This document shows, one piece after another, positions 1 through 14,600 of a stretch of 64,000 nucleotides of DNA. The notes under the pieces are model-generated. The model was not told the origin of the DNA. It was given only the letters and a program-made list of their open reading frames with translations, and made no database searches. Within the stretch, counting starts at the first letter, position 1. Every line of letters starts with the position of its first letter. The position numbers and the translations under genes are program-made. Source of the stretch: Apteryx mantelli (Eukaryota > Chordata > Aves > Apterygiformes > Apterygidae); NCBI RefSeq assembly GCF_036417845.1, contig NC_089991.1:10049001-10113000 (forward strand), given 5' to 3'.

Positions 1-1290
1 CTCTTCACTGCCACTAACCATCTGTATGACCTTAGGCTGTTTACTTTTTTGTTTAGAGTTCACCGCTATGAAACTGTAGGCGCTTTCATTTTGACATGAA
101 AAGAAATGTTAGGGATGACCCCAGACCAAATTAGGACTTTCTGCTTACTTGACTTGGCTTTGGATCTACTTGTAAACATTAATAAATACTCTGATCTGGG
201 GAACGTGTGGCAGCTATTCATTATGAGGGTTAATATTTGGATTTAAGTTGTGTTGGTCTGTCTGCACACGTCATGCAAAAGTATGTTTTCTCCCTTCCTG
301 AGAGGGCACTGACCTGCCTCTTCTCTGTGCAGCTGCAGCCTGCGTGCTTGTTGCTCTGGTCTATTAGACTGTCTTTTATTCACCTATTTCTAACCTTGCA
401 AATGACGTTTCTCTCTGAATTCTTCTTTTCCCTGGAGAACCAGACATCCTGTTTCTTCCCACGTAACTTGCATTCCAAAACTTTGACATCATCTTTGTTT
501 TCCTCTCTTGCATCTTCTGAGGAACGTTGCACAGAGCAACCACTTTTTTTTTTTTTTTTTAATCTTTTCTTTTGGAGAGCCCTGAGCAGGGTACTTTTGC
601 TGGATCCTGTAGCATTAATAATGTCACACTTATGTGGGTATTGATCTGCTTGAAGAGCAGTACCCTTGTGGTCTGTCAAGTTCCACATGGAGGGAGAAAA
701 GGTCTTCCCTAATAACATTACCTGTTCTTCTGAAGACAGCAAGGAGAGATAGGGAAGGGATGAGGGTTCTGCAGTATGCTTATCTCACTAGCACTGCTAC
801 TATGGGAACTTTAGGAACAAACTCAGAAGGTTTCAACAAAGCATAAAACCTGGCATTTTTCAACCTTGCCTGTTTGCTTACTATTTAGGTTCATACTGGG
901 GTGCTTTAATAAAAATAGACTGTCTTCCAGAGGTCTTGAGCGACCTGGCTCTCCTTTTGTCTCTGCTGGGACAAGTCGTTAAAATAAAACCCTTTCAGCT
1001 ATTGTGCTGGGATATGAAAGGAAAACAGTGATGTGCTAACTGAAGTACCTCTGTCCTACAAACCACCCTGAAGTCGGCATGAATTCCTCCAGCAGTGTGG
1101 GGAAACTGAAATGATCTATTTGTAATTTTCTTCCCTGACAAAATGCAGGGAGTGACTCAAATATGTCCCATCCTTATGGAAATTAATTGTGTTAATGGGA
1201 TCATTAGAATTTAGAGTTACTGCCATCAGACTGGTTTTTGCGGCTAATGATCGTTCTTGGGTAGGTTATGTCATAATGAAGGCGGAGAAT
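1..1290. other. 5' flank of the LEKTI-like gene, no gene seen
   Basis: I see no coding exon, RNA gene or recognisable repeat here. The stretch has a T-run near 543-560 and scattered AT-rich sequence. The open frames are short, overlap on opposite strands and lack splice or homology support. Confidence 0.5.
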
Positions 1291-1299
1291 CTGGTCATC

Positions 1300-1307
1300 T
1301 ATATATA
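1300..1307 (+). promoter_or_regulatory. TATA box of the LEKTI-like gene
   Basis: TATATATA lies 87-94 bases upstream of the initiator ATG at 1394, which fits a transcription start near 1330 and a short leader. The downstream egg-white genes have a TATA box at a similar distance from their ATG. Confidence 0.6.
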
Positions 1308-1393
1308 CATGATCTGACCTGAGCTCTTTCTTTGGGTTTCATTGAGCAATGCACTAGTAGAGTCAACGTAGGCAAACAACTGCCACCCTCACC

Positions 1394-2646
1394 ATGAAAA
1401 TAGAAGGTGCCTCGGTGGTCCTTGTTCTGGCATTTTTCTGCTTCTTCTCAGGTCAGTAACTTCTGATGCTCTCTGCACTGAAATCTGGGACTGGCATGGC
1501 ACACAGCCTGGGAGCTCCCTTAAAGACAGCAAGATAGAAAATTATAGAGTACTTTTTCTGTAAAAAGCATAGTGACATAACAAGAAGACCATCATTTTTA
1601 CTGTAATACTTATGGTATTGATTTTATATAGCATTGTTAATAATGGCCTTTTCTCTTGCATGTGAAAATGGTGAAGTTCCACCAATGGGTGAAAGGTATC
1701 TATTCTTAGTAGAGTTTAGTAACAGTAAAAAAAATAAAAAACCAAAGCAGTCTATGTGGAGGAATACAAATTTCCAGCCAGACTGAATTTTTGCATACAG
1801 GTAGTTTAACATTGAGCAAAAAAGTGTAATACACCTTTTGGTGAATGCAGAAAAATGAGAATTTCTTGTCAGCTCTCATTAACGAATACATTTTCATATG
1901 GCTACAATAAAGAGACTTCAGGAGGAGTTTAGATTTGATGTAATGGTCTTTCACTTTAATAATCTATTTATACTGAAAAAGAGCTAATGGAGGATTTCTT
2001 GATAGCTCCCTGTGATGTCACAGATGATGCAAGAGAAAAGGATGAAACATGTAGTATACTGACTCTAAGTGGCTTAGCAGAAAGAAACAGATAGCAGCTA
2101 CCCATCTACTGAATCATTATCAGTTTGGTAATTTATGTGAAGTATTGCAAATGGAATGAGCCTTGAAGAGGAATTTGAAGATCTGGACAAGCAACAACAT
2201 TATGGGCCTGCTCTGGCACCCCAATTTTAAGTGAAGACGAAGAAAACCAAAAATGTTTGGTTACAAAATTGATACCACTAGCAAGGCAGTGGGGTACAAC
2301 AGTAAAGAAAAAAATTTTGAACCATCCTTGAAACGTTAATTTTAAGACTGAGAAAACTAACACAGTAAAGAAGGAACAAAGATGCAAAAAAATGGATATG
2401 CTTTTGCATTTGAATGACAAAAAATGCAATGTTCCAGGAAAAAAAAAATCTCTTACACAGTCCTTTCTACCAATGTGCCATAATGTATTGGATTAGCTTT
2501 TATCTAGAGGTATTTGGATGGATTAGGAAACTGCATCAAGTGTTTTAATTAAATGCTTTTGATTTAAAAATTTTCCTTCAAAGATTCTGTATGGTTTCAT
2601 TGTTCTGTTTTTTGTCGCAGATGTTGCCAGCCAAGCTTCGATTAAG
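1394..2646 (+). other. LEKTI-like exons 1-2: signal peptide and N-terminal linker
   Basis: Exon 1 (1394-1451) encodes a hydrophobic signal peptide and ends in phase 1 at a GTCAGT donor. Exon 2 (2621-2646) encodes D-V-A-S-Q-A-S-I-K and restores phase 0. Its donor reads AAG/GCGAGT, a GC-AG type intron. The nearest GT four bases on would break the frame into exon 3. Confidence 0.65.
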
Positions 2647-5600
2647 GCGAGTCCAACCTTTTCTATTCCGATTCTTTTTGTTTTGCAAGCTACACTGCTT
2701 AATGCACACTGAGCAAAATTAAGCAGACAGACTGAACTGAAAGATTATAATCTTTTCCAGTGGTAGAAAAAAGGGAGTGATTTTTTCCTTATTTAGAGAC
2801 AATACATTTATACTGAGTAGTGGGTCTAGCTGAGATACTCTGTATGTTTGGTGTACTGTGCTGAGTACACACCTGAATAGCTCTAGCCTAGAAATCACAT
2901 GAGAAGTTAGTGAGTTGTATTTCTAATGATATTTACAACTTTGGCTTCTGATCCAGCAGAAACGCTTGTTTTTGACAATTTCGGGGCTTGATATTTAAAA
3001 AAAAATTAAGCCAAGTCCATTCGAGTCTCAGAAAATGATTGACTCAATGACCGAAAAGTAAGCTCAGTTCATATTTTAATCAAATTATTTTGTTTCTCCT
3101 TAGTAAAGATGCTTTTAGAAAACATGGTAGACAAAAATAACTGAATGGTTCATTGATTCTCCATAATCTGTATTTCCAGTTACCCAAGAGGAAATTGGTT
3201 GATACAATGTTAGGGCCTATTAATGCTCAGCTTCCTAAGAAAATAGTGCTTTTCTGAAATTCATCTCTTGCACTTGATCCACTCTTCAGTTAGATTCATT
3301 GCTTTTGCATCCAGCTGGCAATTTTAGGGCTATATTTTTTGCTCTTGACTAACTTCTTCGAAAGTATTCCCTGCAGCGGGTAGCAATTTGTAGCTGTAGG
3401 CAAATTAAACCTGTATTCCTTTTCTCATGAGTAACAGCCTTCTTGATGAGTTTTGGACTTTCTCATTGCCTTTTCCGCCCCAGGAACTGCGCAGCTCTAG
3501 GCTCAGTACGTGACGTGGGCTTAGTGTGTCCTGCGTGTGTCGCAGGATGGGGATGGGGTGAGGTGTCTGGGTCCAGCAGGAACAGACTGTCGCTACAGAT
3601 AGCACAGAGCCCACCCTAAAAAACACCTTAAATTCAGATGGATGTTTCTTAAGCTCCCAGCAACTCCATTGGACGAAGGTCTCCACTGACTGGCCTCCTG
3701 TGTGTTTTTCAGAAAGAGTGCATGAAAATTTGGTCGCTCCTGCGCAGCGGGAAGTTTTCCTGTCCCAATGACAACAAGCCCGTCAGCGGCCCCGACGGCA
3801 AAACCGACCTCAACAAATGCCTGATGTGCAAACGGCTGCTGTGAGTATTGGCCATTGGCCCCACTCCGCAGCAGCCAGCACGTTGGTTCGGGCCACTGTC
3901 CCAGCTCTCCACAGCGTGTCCCTTCCTCCTGCAGTGACGGTCTCGCTGTGGTCCCAGGACAGACGGACCAGTATGTAGATCTTCAGCAAACCCATGAACC
4001 CTGCCAGCTCTCTCCAGCTAGTCACGCGTTGCGGGGGACATGAGGAGCAAGCCCAGGATGAAAGCGTGTGGATTTAGTTTGTCTTGCTTCCAAACATGAT
4101 GCTTAATAGGGTGGAAACGCCTGGCTGTTAGGCAGAGCAAAAGGATGGCAAAATGCCCCCGGTTGAAGAGATGCTAAATAGCTGGGGTATGTCTCACCGA
4201 GCTGGAGCCCCAAGTCCCGGTCCCTCCCCCCACATTGCACAAGGAGGAGGTGGGGTTGGCAGGACCAGCCTTTAATCACTAGCTATTTTGGTTTTACGTC
4301 CGAGGACTGCGCACTGCTCTGTTGCTCACGCCTCCCTTTCTTGCAGGGAAAGATACTTGAAAAACAAAGGGAGTGGTGAAGTCGCTAGAAACATGAACTC
4401 CTCAAGAGAGGTGAGGCGAAACGTCACTGCCGAAGCCAGTTTTATTGGTGTGCTGGGAGGAGGGCGGCCTCGTGGCGTGCATCTCCTGCGTCTGCTCCGC
4501 TTGCTGAGCGCTCTTCCCTACCGCAGCGGGGCAGCGCGGGCTCGGCCGATGCGAAAGGTCCAGAGCTGAAAAACACCCTCTGCCTCAGCAAGAGGGTCTG
4601 AAGGAGTAGGAAGTTTGGTGCTGTCCACTGGCATAAAAGAAACCAGAAATCCTCTCAACTCCTCCCAGGCAATCTAGTCCTTATCAGGGAATTACCAACG
4701 TGGCATGTATGGTCTGTGCCCGAGCCACCGTGTAGGCTAAGGGAGATGCCTGCTTGTTTATAAAGCACACTGTTGGCATCTGACAAATAATTAATAGCAA
4801 TAATGGTGCCCTGACTAGAGCAGGGCGTGGGAGCAGGTTAACTCTAATTTGCCTTGTTTATCTTGTCGATGTACCTAGCTAGTTTTTTCATCCAGAGCTG
4901 TTTTTCTAGATAGCATATCTTTTTGTGGAGGGACTTGCCCTTTCTCCATCCTGGTCTCTTATTCTCTATAGGAGCAAATTGGTTTGCATCAGATATTGTC
5001 AGTTGCAGTGATTTATTTTTTTACACCTCCTGGTTTAATGGCATAGCTCGCTAGCTCTTACGTGCGCAAACAACTTAAAGGATTTGTAAAGCACAGCTGT
5101 TCTAAGGGAAGTCTTTTTTTTAAACATCTGGCTTACCAAAGTATGGTCCCAAGAGAGGAAGTCCATGGTGCCAGGCAGATATTTGCACTGGATGTCTTTG
5201 CTCAACCACGGTTTTTCTGTCTGGCTTTTGGCAAGTAATTTTCTGGGCCTGACTTCCCCATCTGCAGAATTGGAATAAGTCATAAAACTATCTCCTCCGC
5301 AAGGTGTGAGGGGGAAAAAAATGCATTACAGATCACATGGCAGATAACCTTAAAAAGGGGCCCAGAAAAGTGCTGTAAAAAGGATCTCGAAAGGCTTTGC
5401 GCAGAACATGTTACCTGTGCTACAGACCTGCTGACATGTCCTGAAAGCCATAGGAAAGCTGTTCAGAGGAAAGCAAGGGCAAAACTGAAAAGCCTGAGCA
5501 GGCTTTACCATGAAAGTCTCCTGCAGAAAAGAGCACTTTGCTTAAATTAATTTATAGAATCATGTTATACGGAAGACAAAAATGGTCACCTTTTACTCTA

Positions 5601-8600
5601 GCACATCTGGAAATGTGAGGTGTGCAAGAATTTTTTTTTTTTATGCCTACAGCTTCCTCTCTTTATCGGGCACAGCTTTTTAAAATTCTTAGTAGTGTGT
5701 TCACTCACTAGAGATGGGAAAACTAATTTCTCCTTGATTCAGAATCCACTAAGAAATTGTCACTTTTATACTTTGAACAGAACCTAGGTCCTTCAGGCAG
5801 GATCTTGCATATGTCTTGTTAAAAATAAGACTATCCTGGATGCAAAGGGGAAATATGTACTGCTAAACTTACTGACTTATTTGCTATATGTTGTATACTA
5901 TAGTTTAAAAGACAACACATCAAGCAAACAAGTTCTGGTTTGGCACTTATTTATGCCTCAAGGAAACAAAATTGTGTTCGATGTGTAATTCAGTGGATGG
6001 ATAATCCTCTGGATTAGTGTGATTTATATCTCTGTCAAACATATCTGTTTCAAATATTGTATTTGGCCCTTCCACAGGATGACTGCCGAGAATTTCGGGA
6101 TCTGTTCAAGAACGGGAAACTTTCCTGCACAAGAGAAAATGACCCTGTCCGGGATTCCTCTGGGAAGCAACACAGCAATAAGTGCATCATGTGTGCAGAG
6201 AAGTTGTGAGTAGAGAAAAATACCATTTCTGTTAGATTGACAAAGCTGTTGTTGGACAATCTGGCTGCTGACACCAGACAGGGCAGAACTGCTTACCCCT
6301 TGCATAGCTGTTGGCAGAGCAAACCTCTTGCTCCCTGGGAGCAATATTTTATTCACTTTTTCATCTTGCTTCTCTTCCAGCAAAAAGGAGAATGAGCAGA
6401 AGTCATCTAAAAACAGACAAGGAAAAGATAAGGTGAGATTAAAGTATTAGGCAGGTCGATATACAACTTTATTGGATTTTCACCCAAGATAGAGAAGGGG
6501 CAACATTATTCTACTCCGTTGCTTTGTCTGTACTGATTTCATTTTGAGATCCACTTTCCTTTCATTGCTTGTTTCTTGTTCGTGCTCCTGAAGCTCCCAA
6601 GAGAACAAATTGCGTGTCTTTCATTTTCGGCAATCAAATTCACCTCCAAGCGGCAGGGCTGGTCCATAGCTCCCTCCAGGGTTAGCGAGCAAGGAGCCCT
6701 GCGCCGGTTCTGTGAGCTCCCGACGTGACCAGCTGGGAGGCAGGAATTTGGATAGGTTTTGCGGAATGCTACATCTGTCCCGCTGACCCATGGCTCCAGC
6801 GACAGACAGGGACAAATCCCATCAGAGAAAGAAACTAAATATGTTGAACTGTCCTGAAATCTGGCACAAGGATGGAGAAGCCAGCCTTGCTGGGGATACT
6901 GTTTAGGTTAAAAAGAAAAATCTGGGAGAAAAGCTCCATATTTGAGCTCTGGGAAGCTCAAAAGACCTTTATGTCCTGGGAGGAGACTGCAGCTGTGCAC
7001 TGTCCCCAGGGGCCTGTGGCACCTTGCTTGCACCGTGCAGCCGTGTCTGCTGTGCATCGCCAGTCCAGGCTGTGCCTGGTGTGCCCTAGGACTCTGCTTC
7101 ACTGGCAAAAGCAATTCTGTAAGGAAAAAAGTCACTTTCCAACCTTTTGATTTCTCTCATGCAGGGGGACTGGTGGAGTCCCCTTAAGCCTCAGTCTTGA
7201 GGCCAGTCTCATTTTGGTGCTATTCCTAATGCCCTTGGCACAAAAAGAAAAAACCAAACAGAAGAATGAGTGAAGTTTGCTGATGTCAAAGCTGGGCGGC
7301 AGTATTGGCAGAGGAGGATCAGCAGATCACACAGGACTAATTGGATAGTGCTGAGGCCTGGAGTAGTAGAAACAAGATAAAATGTAATAACAGAGAGTGC
7401 AAGATCACACAGTCAGTGATTAACAAGAATCCCTGCTTGTCAATTAGAAGTGATAAAAGATAAGAAAGCCTCACATTTATTAGGGGGTCAGTGGTGAGAG
7501 GCCCATGAAAAAAGGCAAATACAAGCCTCGGATATGCTCAGGGAGGTTTTTGCAATAGAGGTCAGGAAGTTAACAAAGCTCCAGAAATACTAAGTCAAAG
7601 GGAGAAGGTTTGAGAAAGGCTGTTAGGATGATCAGGGAAAGCCAAATCTGTTTTGCATTTGGAGGCTCGGAGCACTTAGCCAGGCCGGTCCGAGAGGAGG
7701 AGGCTGGCAGGGGCCAGCAGAGCTTTCCTGGAGCTTGCCAGGGAGAGAAGACACCGCTTTAACTGCGTAAGGACAAGTGAGCACAAACAAGCGATGAGAA
7801 GAAGCAGCGAGTTTCTCGGGCAGCCGCTCCGAAGTGGAGTTTGACGTGTTTCTGATGGGAGCGATGCAATGGGGCTGCCGGTCAGAGCAGGGTGAGGATC
7901 TCCCCAGGGTCTCGTCTTGTCCTGTGTGTCCCTCAGGTCTCACCCTGTCCTCTCAGTGACTAGTCTGGGAGTAGGGAGACATGGGCTTTTGGACTCTGAA
8001 TACCTTGCTCAGTGGCCAGCAGTGTCTGTTCAGCAGCAAAGCTGAGGACCCTGAGGCTGAGGTATCCAGGGGTGAGGTGCAGGAACAAGCTGGCAAGGAA
8101 ATCCTCCCCTGGCCAGAGAGGATGAGATGTTGAAGACTTTTAAGGCGAGCAAAAGATGAGGCTACTAATCTCCTGAGGCCCTTAATGCAACCTAGCCAAA
8201 ACCTTCTAATGCAGAAAGTAGGCACAAAATAGCAAATGTTAAACCTATTTATAAAAAGTAAAGGGTAACTGAGATCCAGTAATTTATCTTCAATATCTGC
8301 TACTGCAATCAGATATTGCAGTATCTGAAATAGTTGAAATTAGAAGGATTGAATGTTTACATCCACATTACAGAATGGGGAAAATTAACATGGTTTCTGT
8401 ACGGTGATTTTGAGCAGGAAACAAATTAGTCATCTGCGCTCCCAAGAACCTTCCACTGCTTGTGGACTTTTAAGTATGTTTGCACTGTGCTTTTATGTTT
8501 TATCTGTTGCTTCTTGATCCATGCATGCCAAACTGTGATTGATTTTGGGGGTATTACTTGCTTTGTAAATTAAACTATTATCTGAGCTATGATCTGGGAG

Positions 8601-11600
8601 AAGGCTGTAACTTGTGTATTAAGGATGTTGGGAGAAGTGGGAGGGACCCATTACCTTATCAGCCACATCGCTAGCATGCTTTGGATAGCCCAGCATGGAG
8701 CATAACAATTAGTCGGACCATACTAGAAAACTCCCAACACGTGCAGTGCCGGCAGAGGGACCCATAATTTTTCTGACTCACTCCTCTGTTTAGATACTAA
8801 GTGGCTGGTGCTGCACACCCTCTTCTCTCGCTCACACCCAGGCTCTCCTGTGTGATGCACTTGTGACGGTTTGATACTTTCCTGGCAGGAAACCCCAAGT
8901 TCCTAGGAATCGGACCACTAAGGCAAGGAAGACAGGTTGCCCTAAACGCTGCCCTCCCTTCTGCAGGTTGACTGCAGTGAGTATCGCTCCCAGTTCGAGG
9001 CCGGTGGAAGGCTGTCCTGCACAAGGGAGAATGACCCCGTTCGGGATTCTTCGGGCAAGCAGCACATCAACAAATGTCTCATGTGCGCCGAGAAGTTGTG
9101 AGTACAGTTTTCTCTGAGCAACAACAGCAAAGAGGGGAATCCCCTGCTGCAAAAACGCAGTTTCTGCCTGTGGAGCTGCAGTTAGGTGATGCCTGGGAGA
9201 GAGTCCTGAATCCCGGTGGCCCTCCAAGGGATGCTCCTGCAGCAGGGCTCTGGTCACTGCCCCTCTTCCCATTTCCCCTTTGGTGCAAGAGGCCCAGGGG
9301 CAGGTGAGAAGCAGCGTGGAGTAGAGGAGAAGCAGGGTTGATAGCTAGCAGCCCCCTTCCTGAGGGGACTGTCTCCGCTGCGGCAGTTCCTGAGGAGTTT
9401 CCCACGCGTGTACTTTGCCTTCCAGATGCGCTCTCTACTCCCATAGTGCATCTGCAGAAGCAGCCCTGATATGAAAGCAGCCACCTGGATCCAGGATGTA
9501 GCATACAGTGGGAATGGTGAGGAGAAGGGAGAAGGTTTAGGGGTGGGGATTAGCAGCAGAGCCACCAGGAGCATGGACCGTGGAAGGGGAGGGTGATGCA
9601 TGGTGCTGGGCTCCAGGGCAGCCTTGTAATCGGGCACCACTCACGTAGCCATAGCGCTCTGTTTTTCTCCTCTCCTTCCAGCAAAAAGGAAGCCCAAAGA
9701 GGAGGCCAGTCTGGGGGAACTGTCCAGCGCAACCAGGAGCTCACTTCAGAGAGGAAAACTGAGGTGGGACCAAGTTTGCTTGCCTTGGTGGTGGGTGCCT
9801 CACCTGAGCTCAGAGAATGGGCCAGCAAGAGTGTCTGTGTGATACTGATGGCCAGGGACCATCTGTGGTCAGCCTGGTATGACGCTGGTGCAGCTAATGA
9901 TGAGGGAGAAGCAGGTCATGTTATAAAGCCACATTCATTCGTGGGCTGTGCTCATGTGTGAATGTACAAAGCGGGCATGTTCAGACCTGGCAGAATAACT
10001 CCACTTGCTTTCTCAGTGATGTGATGCTCAGTGATCTACCCAAGATAAAGGGCAGATTCGGATGTCCTGCAGTCCTGCCTGCCCTCGAATGGTAATCTTC
10101 AGTGGGTATTAAAACCTGTATGGAACAAGCATCGAATGTGCTTCTTCAGGAACAGCACCTTGCTTCCTTGGATCTGGGAGCGGGATTGGGGAAGAACGGG
10201 AACTGCTTTAGCTTTGCTTATTCTCTGGTAGTACAAGAGTTTCTTCTATGCTTGGTTAATGTGCTCCTGCCCCTTTTGCAGAAGAGTTGCAGCAGCTCAG
10301 GGTTGCAGCAGGGAGTGAGCAAGCAGCGTCCCCCCTCGGCAAGTAGAGGGTGAGTACGGCAGCAGCTGGCGTGGCAGCTTGGCCCCTGGCCTATTGCACC
10401 GGCCCTTGCTCCGGCTTCTGCAACCTTCCACATGTGGCCTGTTTTCTCTAGAAATAGTCAGGAGTTAATCATAGCAGGAATAGCTCAGTAGCACAGAAGT
10501 GCCAGTATCTGGGATGGAGAATTGAAGACTGCAGCATGTTGGGTGTTTAATATAGCATTTCTCCCCTTTGGCTGAGCTGGCTTTAGGGACCATGTTGCTG
10601 CCATTTACTGGGAAGGGCAGATGGAGCTGGGTTGTCATTCTTGGCAAAGGTGTGATTTCAGTGATGCTGGCGCCTGTAGTGGTTTCTCCCACAGACACAG
10701 GGCTGCACAGCCCTATGCACCCCCTGGGCCTGTGCAGAGGAGTGGGGCAGTGCAAGGAGCTCAGTGCAGTGTTGTGCATGCATGGGTCCTGGGAGGAGTG
10801 TCCCCGCACGTCGGTGTCATCCGTAGCCCTGGCTGGGCTCCACCAAGGCTCTTCCCCATGAGAAGAGATGCTAAGAGACGGGAATGTTTCTTGTGCAACC
10901 CTCCTCCAATTCAAAAATGTCCTCGCCTTACCTCTGCACAAAACACCAGATGATTTTTGTGTTCAAAATCCCTCTTGTGATGCCTTTGCCCAACAAACTC
11001 TGCCTTCTGGCTTGTCCCCCGCACATCCTCCCCATGCCCACGTGCACAGATGCAGCGCTTGGAGCACCGCATGCCTCTGGGCCCTGCTCAGGGCGTCCTG
11101 TGTTTTAGAGCTCTCCAACCCGTGTGGGGCTCCTTTTGCTGCTTTTTTGGAGCCTGGAGGAGGGCTGGCACAGCCTTTGCTGAGGAGCTCTGCCACCACT
11201 TGCTCGACAGTGGCTGGCGCAGCCCCTTCGCCCCCACAGCGATGCCCGGCAGGTGGAGTGAGCTGGAGGACGGGCATCTTGGGCTCCACTGGGCTTCTTG
11301 CCCGTCTTCTGTCCCGTCTCCGCTGTTGGGTGCGGTAGGGGCCCGCAGGGGGCCCACGGCCGTGGGGGGTTTGCGCTCTCCTCCCGTGCCCGTGGGGACC
11401 TGCGTTGAGCTCCCTCTCCCTCTCTCTCCCCGCCAGCCCGCAAGGAGACCTGGCTCAGCGAGGTGGGAGCTGCAACCCCGGACCGGAGCGCAAAGGACAG
11501 AGCCGAGACACGGACACCTACCAGCCGGTAAACTCTCCCGCGCGGCAGGCGAGCTGCCGCGGGAGCCGCACCGGAGAGTTTTCCCGGGGGCGCTCCGCTG

Positions 11601-14600
11601 CTATCGTCCCGCGGGATGGCGCTGGGGCTGAGCCGTCCTCCCGGCTCCCTCCCCAGCAGATATTCCTGCGGCGGCTGGGACCCTAAAACTGTTTCCCGGG
11701 CTCTGTGTCCTTGGAAGGGTCCGAATGAGAGATGGCACCTGTAGCCTGTCACTGTTCCTTGTGTCCCCCACCCCGGCACCAAGGTGGAGGGGGACTGGAT
11801 GTGCCAGTTTGGGAGCCCCCTCAGCCGGTTTCACTGCTGGAGCTGGCTCCTTGTGCATTGGCTATGGGAGGTGCTGGCCTTGGGCTGGATGCCTGCCCCA
11901 AAAATATCCAAAGGGAGGCAAGGGGTGTCCGCCACAGATGTTGAGGAGGTGCAGAGTCAAGGGCCATGGTCCAGAGCAGGGCGATGGGGTGACCGAGGGC
12001 CTCGGGAAAGGCTGGGGCAGGGTACTAAGAGGGAAACACTGAGCAAGCGGTCATGGCTGTATATGGAGTAATGGGGGGGCGGATTGGCGCGTCTGCTCTT
12101 CTTATCTCTACAAAAAGAAAATGCAAAAGTTTCAATGAGGTCAAACAGTGGAAAATGCAAAACTGATAAGAGAAAATAATTTACCATAAAATGAGTGACT
12201 GAGCTGTGGAACTTGCTGCCAACAGAGTGTTGCCAAAAGCTAAGATGATTTAAAAAAAAAAAAAAAAGCCATTTATAGTTCCTCCAGCTTTTTCATTCAG
12301 TAATTTAAAAAACATTTTAGAAGGGATAGGAAACCTTTCCATGGGGTTTGGGGGGAGCTTTACTGCAAATCACATTAACCCTCTGAGAGGTGTCTGTCAT
12401 TGACCACTCTTGAAATGGGATACTGGAGTAAAAAAAACCTGAGGAGGTGGTTCAAGTGCAGCAATTTTAATGCATTCCAGAGGAAGCATTAGGCTGTAAT
12501 AACGACAGGCTGCTTGAGTGCTTAGTGGTATTTCCTGGCGGTATCAGGGGAGGAGCGGATGCCGATTAGCCTGGCTAACGTGGGGTGATTCAGCACGTGA
12601 GCCTGACCCTCTCCGCTCCCGGGCTGCCGGTGGGTTTCAGCATGGGAAGCCCCACGGTGGTCACCGGAGGAGCGTCCCGCTGCTGGGGAGGTCTCCGCTG
12701 CCCTGGGCTCCAACGCCGACGCAGGCTGCATCGTCTGGTGCGTGGGAAGGAGTCTGAGGGGAATTGCGAAGGTCAGCACTGTTTGCCTTAACGTCATCAT
12801 TAATTATACAGATGAGGGAGGAAACGGCACATTAATGAAATTAGCAAGTGACGTTGGAGCGGCAGGCACTATCGCAGAAGCCTGGCGTCACCGTGCTCGC
12901 CCCATGCCGCCAGGCATGAACCCGTCCTCCTCTGCGTGGCGGCACTGTCCTGACCCGGCGAGTGGCGATAAAACGTTGCTCTGTGCAAAACGGGGGGTCT
13001 GCGGGTGGGACAGGAGATGAAACATCCTCACCACCACTCTCCTCCGGTTGCACCACTTGTAGTTGTCACAACACGTTTTATGGCCCATAGAGAAGGGAAT
13101 GGAAACCCATCAGTCACTCCTTCGTCTCGACGCTTTTTTGCATGCCGGCAGCCAAGGAGGGCAGCAAGGCTGAGAAAGGGGCGAGTGTGTGTGCGTGGGC
13201 TGTGCTATCTCCAACCTCTGCTGCTTGACATTTGCGCTGGCAGGTCTGTGGGGTGAAGACCTAAGTGTGGGAGGCCCTTTGGGATCCCTGGAGAGGCAAG
13301 GTGAAGGCCACTTTCTGCTGTGACTTTTTCCTCCCTTGTTGTGCCATGTGTCATTTATAGAAGGCTGTGCATGTATACTCCTGTTCTTACACTTGAGAGG
13401 AAGTAAGAGGGCACACTTAATTAGTCATAGCTCTTAATATATTGTTTGCATCTCTTAATTTGGCGACCATTAGAAGTTGTGCTGCGTGTTGCACCGCCCT
13501 CGGGTGGCTGGAGTTGGCTGTAGAGATTTTCCTTTAATTTTTGCCGATGGGTGCCTGCTACCTTGTAGCTAAAACAGACGTCAGGGCCCTGACAAAGAAG
13601 GACTAGTGGCAGATAGCAGAAGCTTTTGTCTTCTCATGGACCCAGAGAGAGAGAAATAAACCTCCCCTGACCAAAGGTGTCAAGGCGGATTGGGCAAGCG
13701 GACCTAGGTCTGTGCCCGCCACTGCCCTGCGGTGCCTCGGCTGGGAGGGCTCTGCGCCGAGGGCCTGGATGCTCGGCCCAGCAAGGGGCTTTATCTCCCT
13801 TTACAACCCCAGCTCTGCTGCAGGCGTGATGGACGTGCTGCAGGGCAGAGGGATCTCGAGGTGACGTTTGGATTTTAAGTGCTGCTAAGTTGTGTTTAAA
13901 AAAAAGGGGTCTCGCAAGAGAACCGGCACCAAATGTGATTTCTTTTTCTCTTCAGCTGGACTGCGATCGCATTCTGCACGGGGTAAAGGGTGGAAGGATT
14001 TTCTGCAGCAAATCCTCTCAACCCGTCTGTGGCACTGATGGGAAAACATACAAAAATGAATGTGACTTGTGTTCAGCTGCCATGTGAGTAGGCGGAGAGA
14101 TTTCAGTAATACAGGGCCATCCACCATTCCCGAGTGTCTTTTGCAGTGCAGTGTTTGTTTTGATATATCATGACTCACTATCAAGTGTGTCCTTGGTGCC
14201 TTGCTGTTAAGCAAACATAGTTCAAAATGCCTGAGATTAATCTGATGACAGCTAATTAAGACACACAAGTTTCCAGAGTCCCCTATCCCCCTTCTGCTCT
14301 TTCATAAGATTATTTTGGGAGTAGTAAATGCCATCCTATTGAAAGCAGCATCAGAGTACTAAGGAGTCCACAGAGGACAGTCCTGCTGATGGCAGAGAGC
14401 TGCGGCATTGCAAGTGAATAACAGGCAACGTCTTGTCCTCCCTTTGCAGGAGAGCTTCAAACTACATCACAGTAAACTACCGAGGTGAATGCCGAAAGCC
14501 TGCCCCAGAAGTGGTAAGGAGCATGTCATTCCTGGGCCAGGAACGCTTGGGCTTTCCCTTTCCATTGAGAAAACCCCGTCGGCACTGTGTGGGCTTGTGG

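Noticed and set aside
140-200. Stretch resembling the upstream module before the LEKTI-like gene
   Set aside because: Only a few short words (GACTTGG, AATAAATACTCT) match and the order is weak; too little to call a seventh copy.
11105-11782. Minus-strand open frame of about 225 codons
   Set aside because: It lies in the CpG-rich island where stop codons are rare; several overlapping frames on both strands are equally open.
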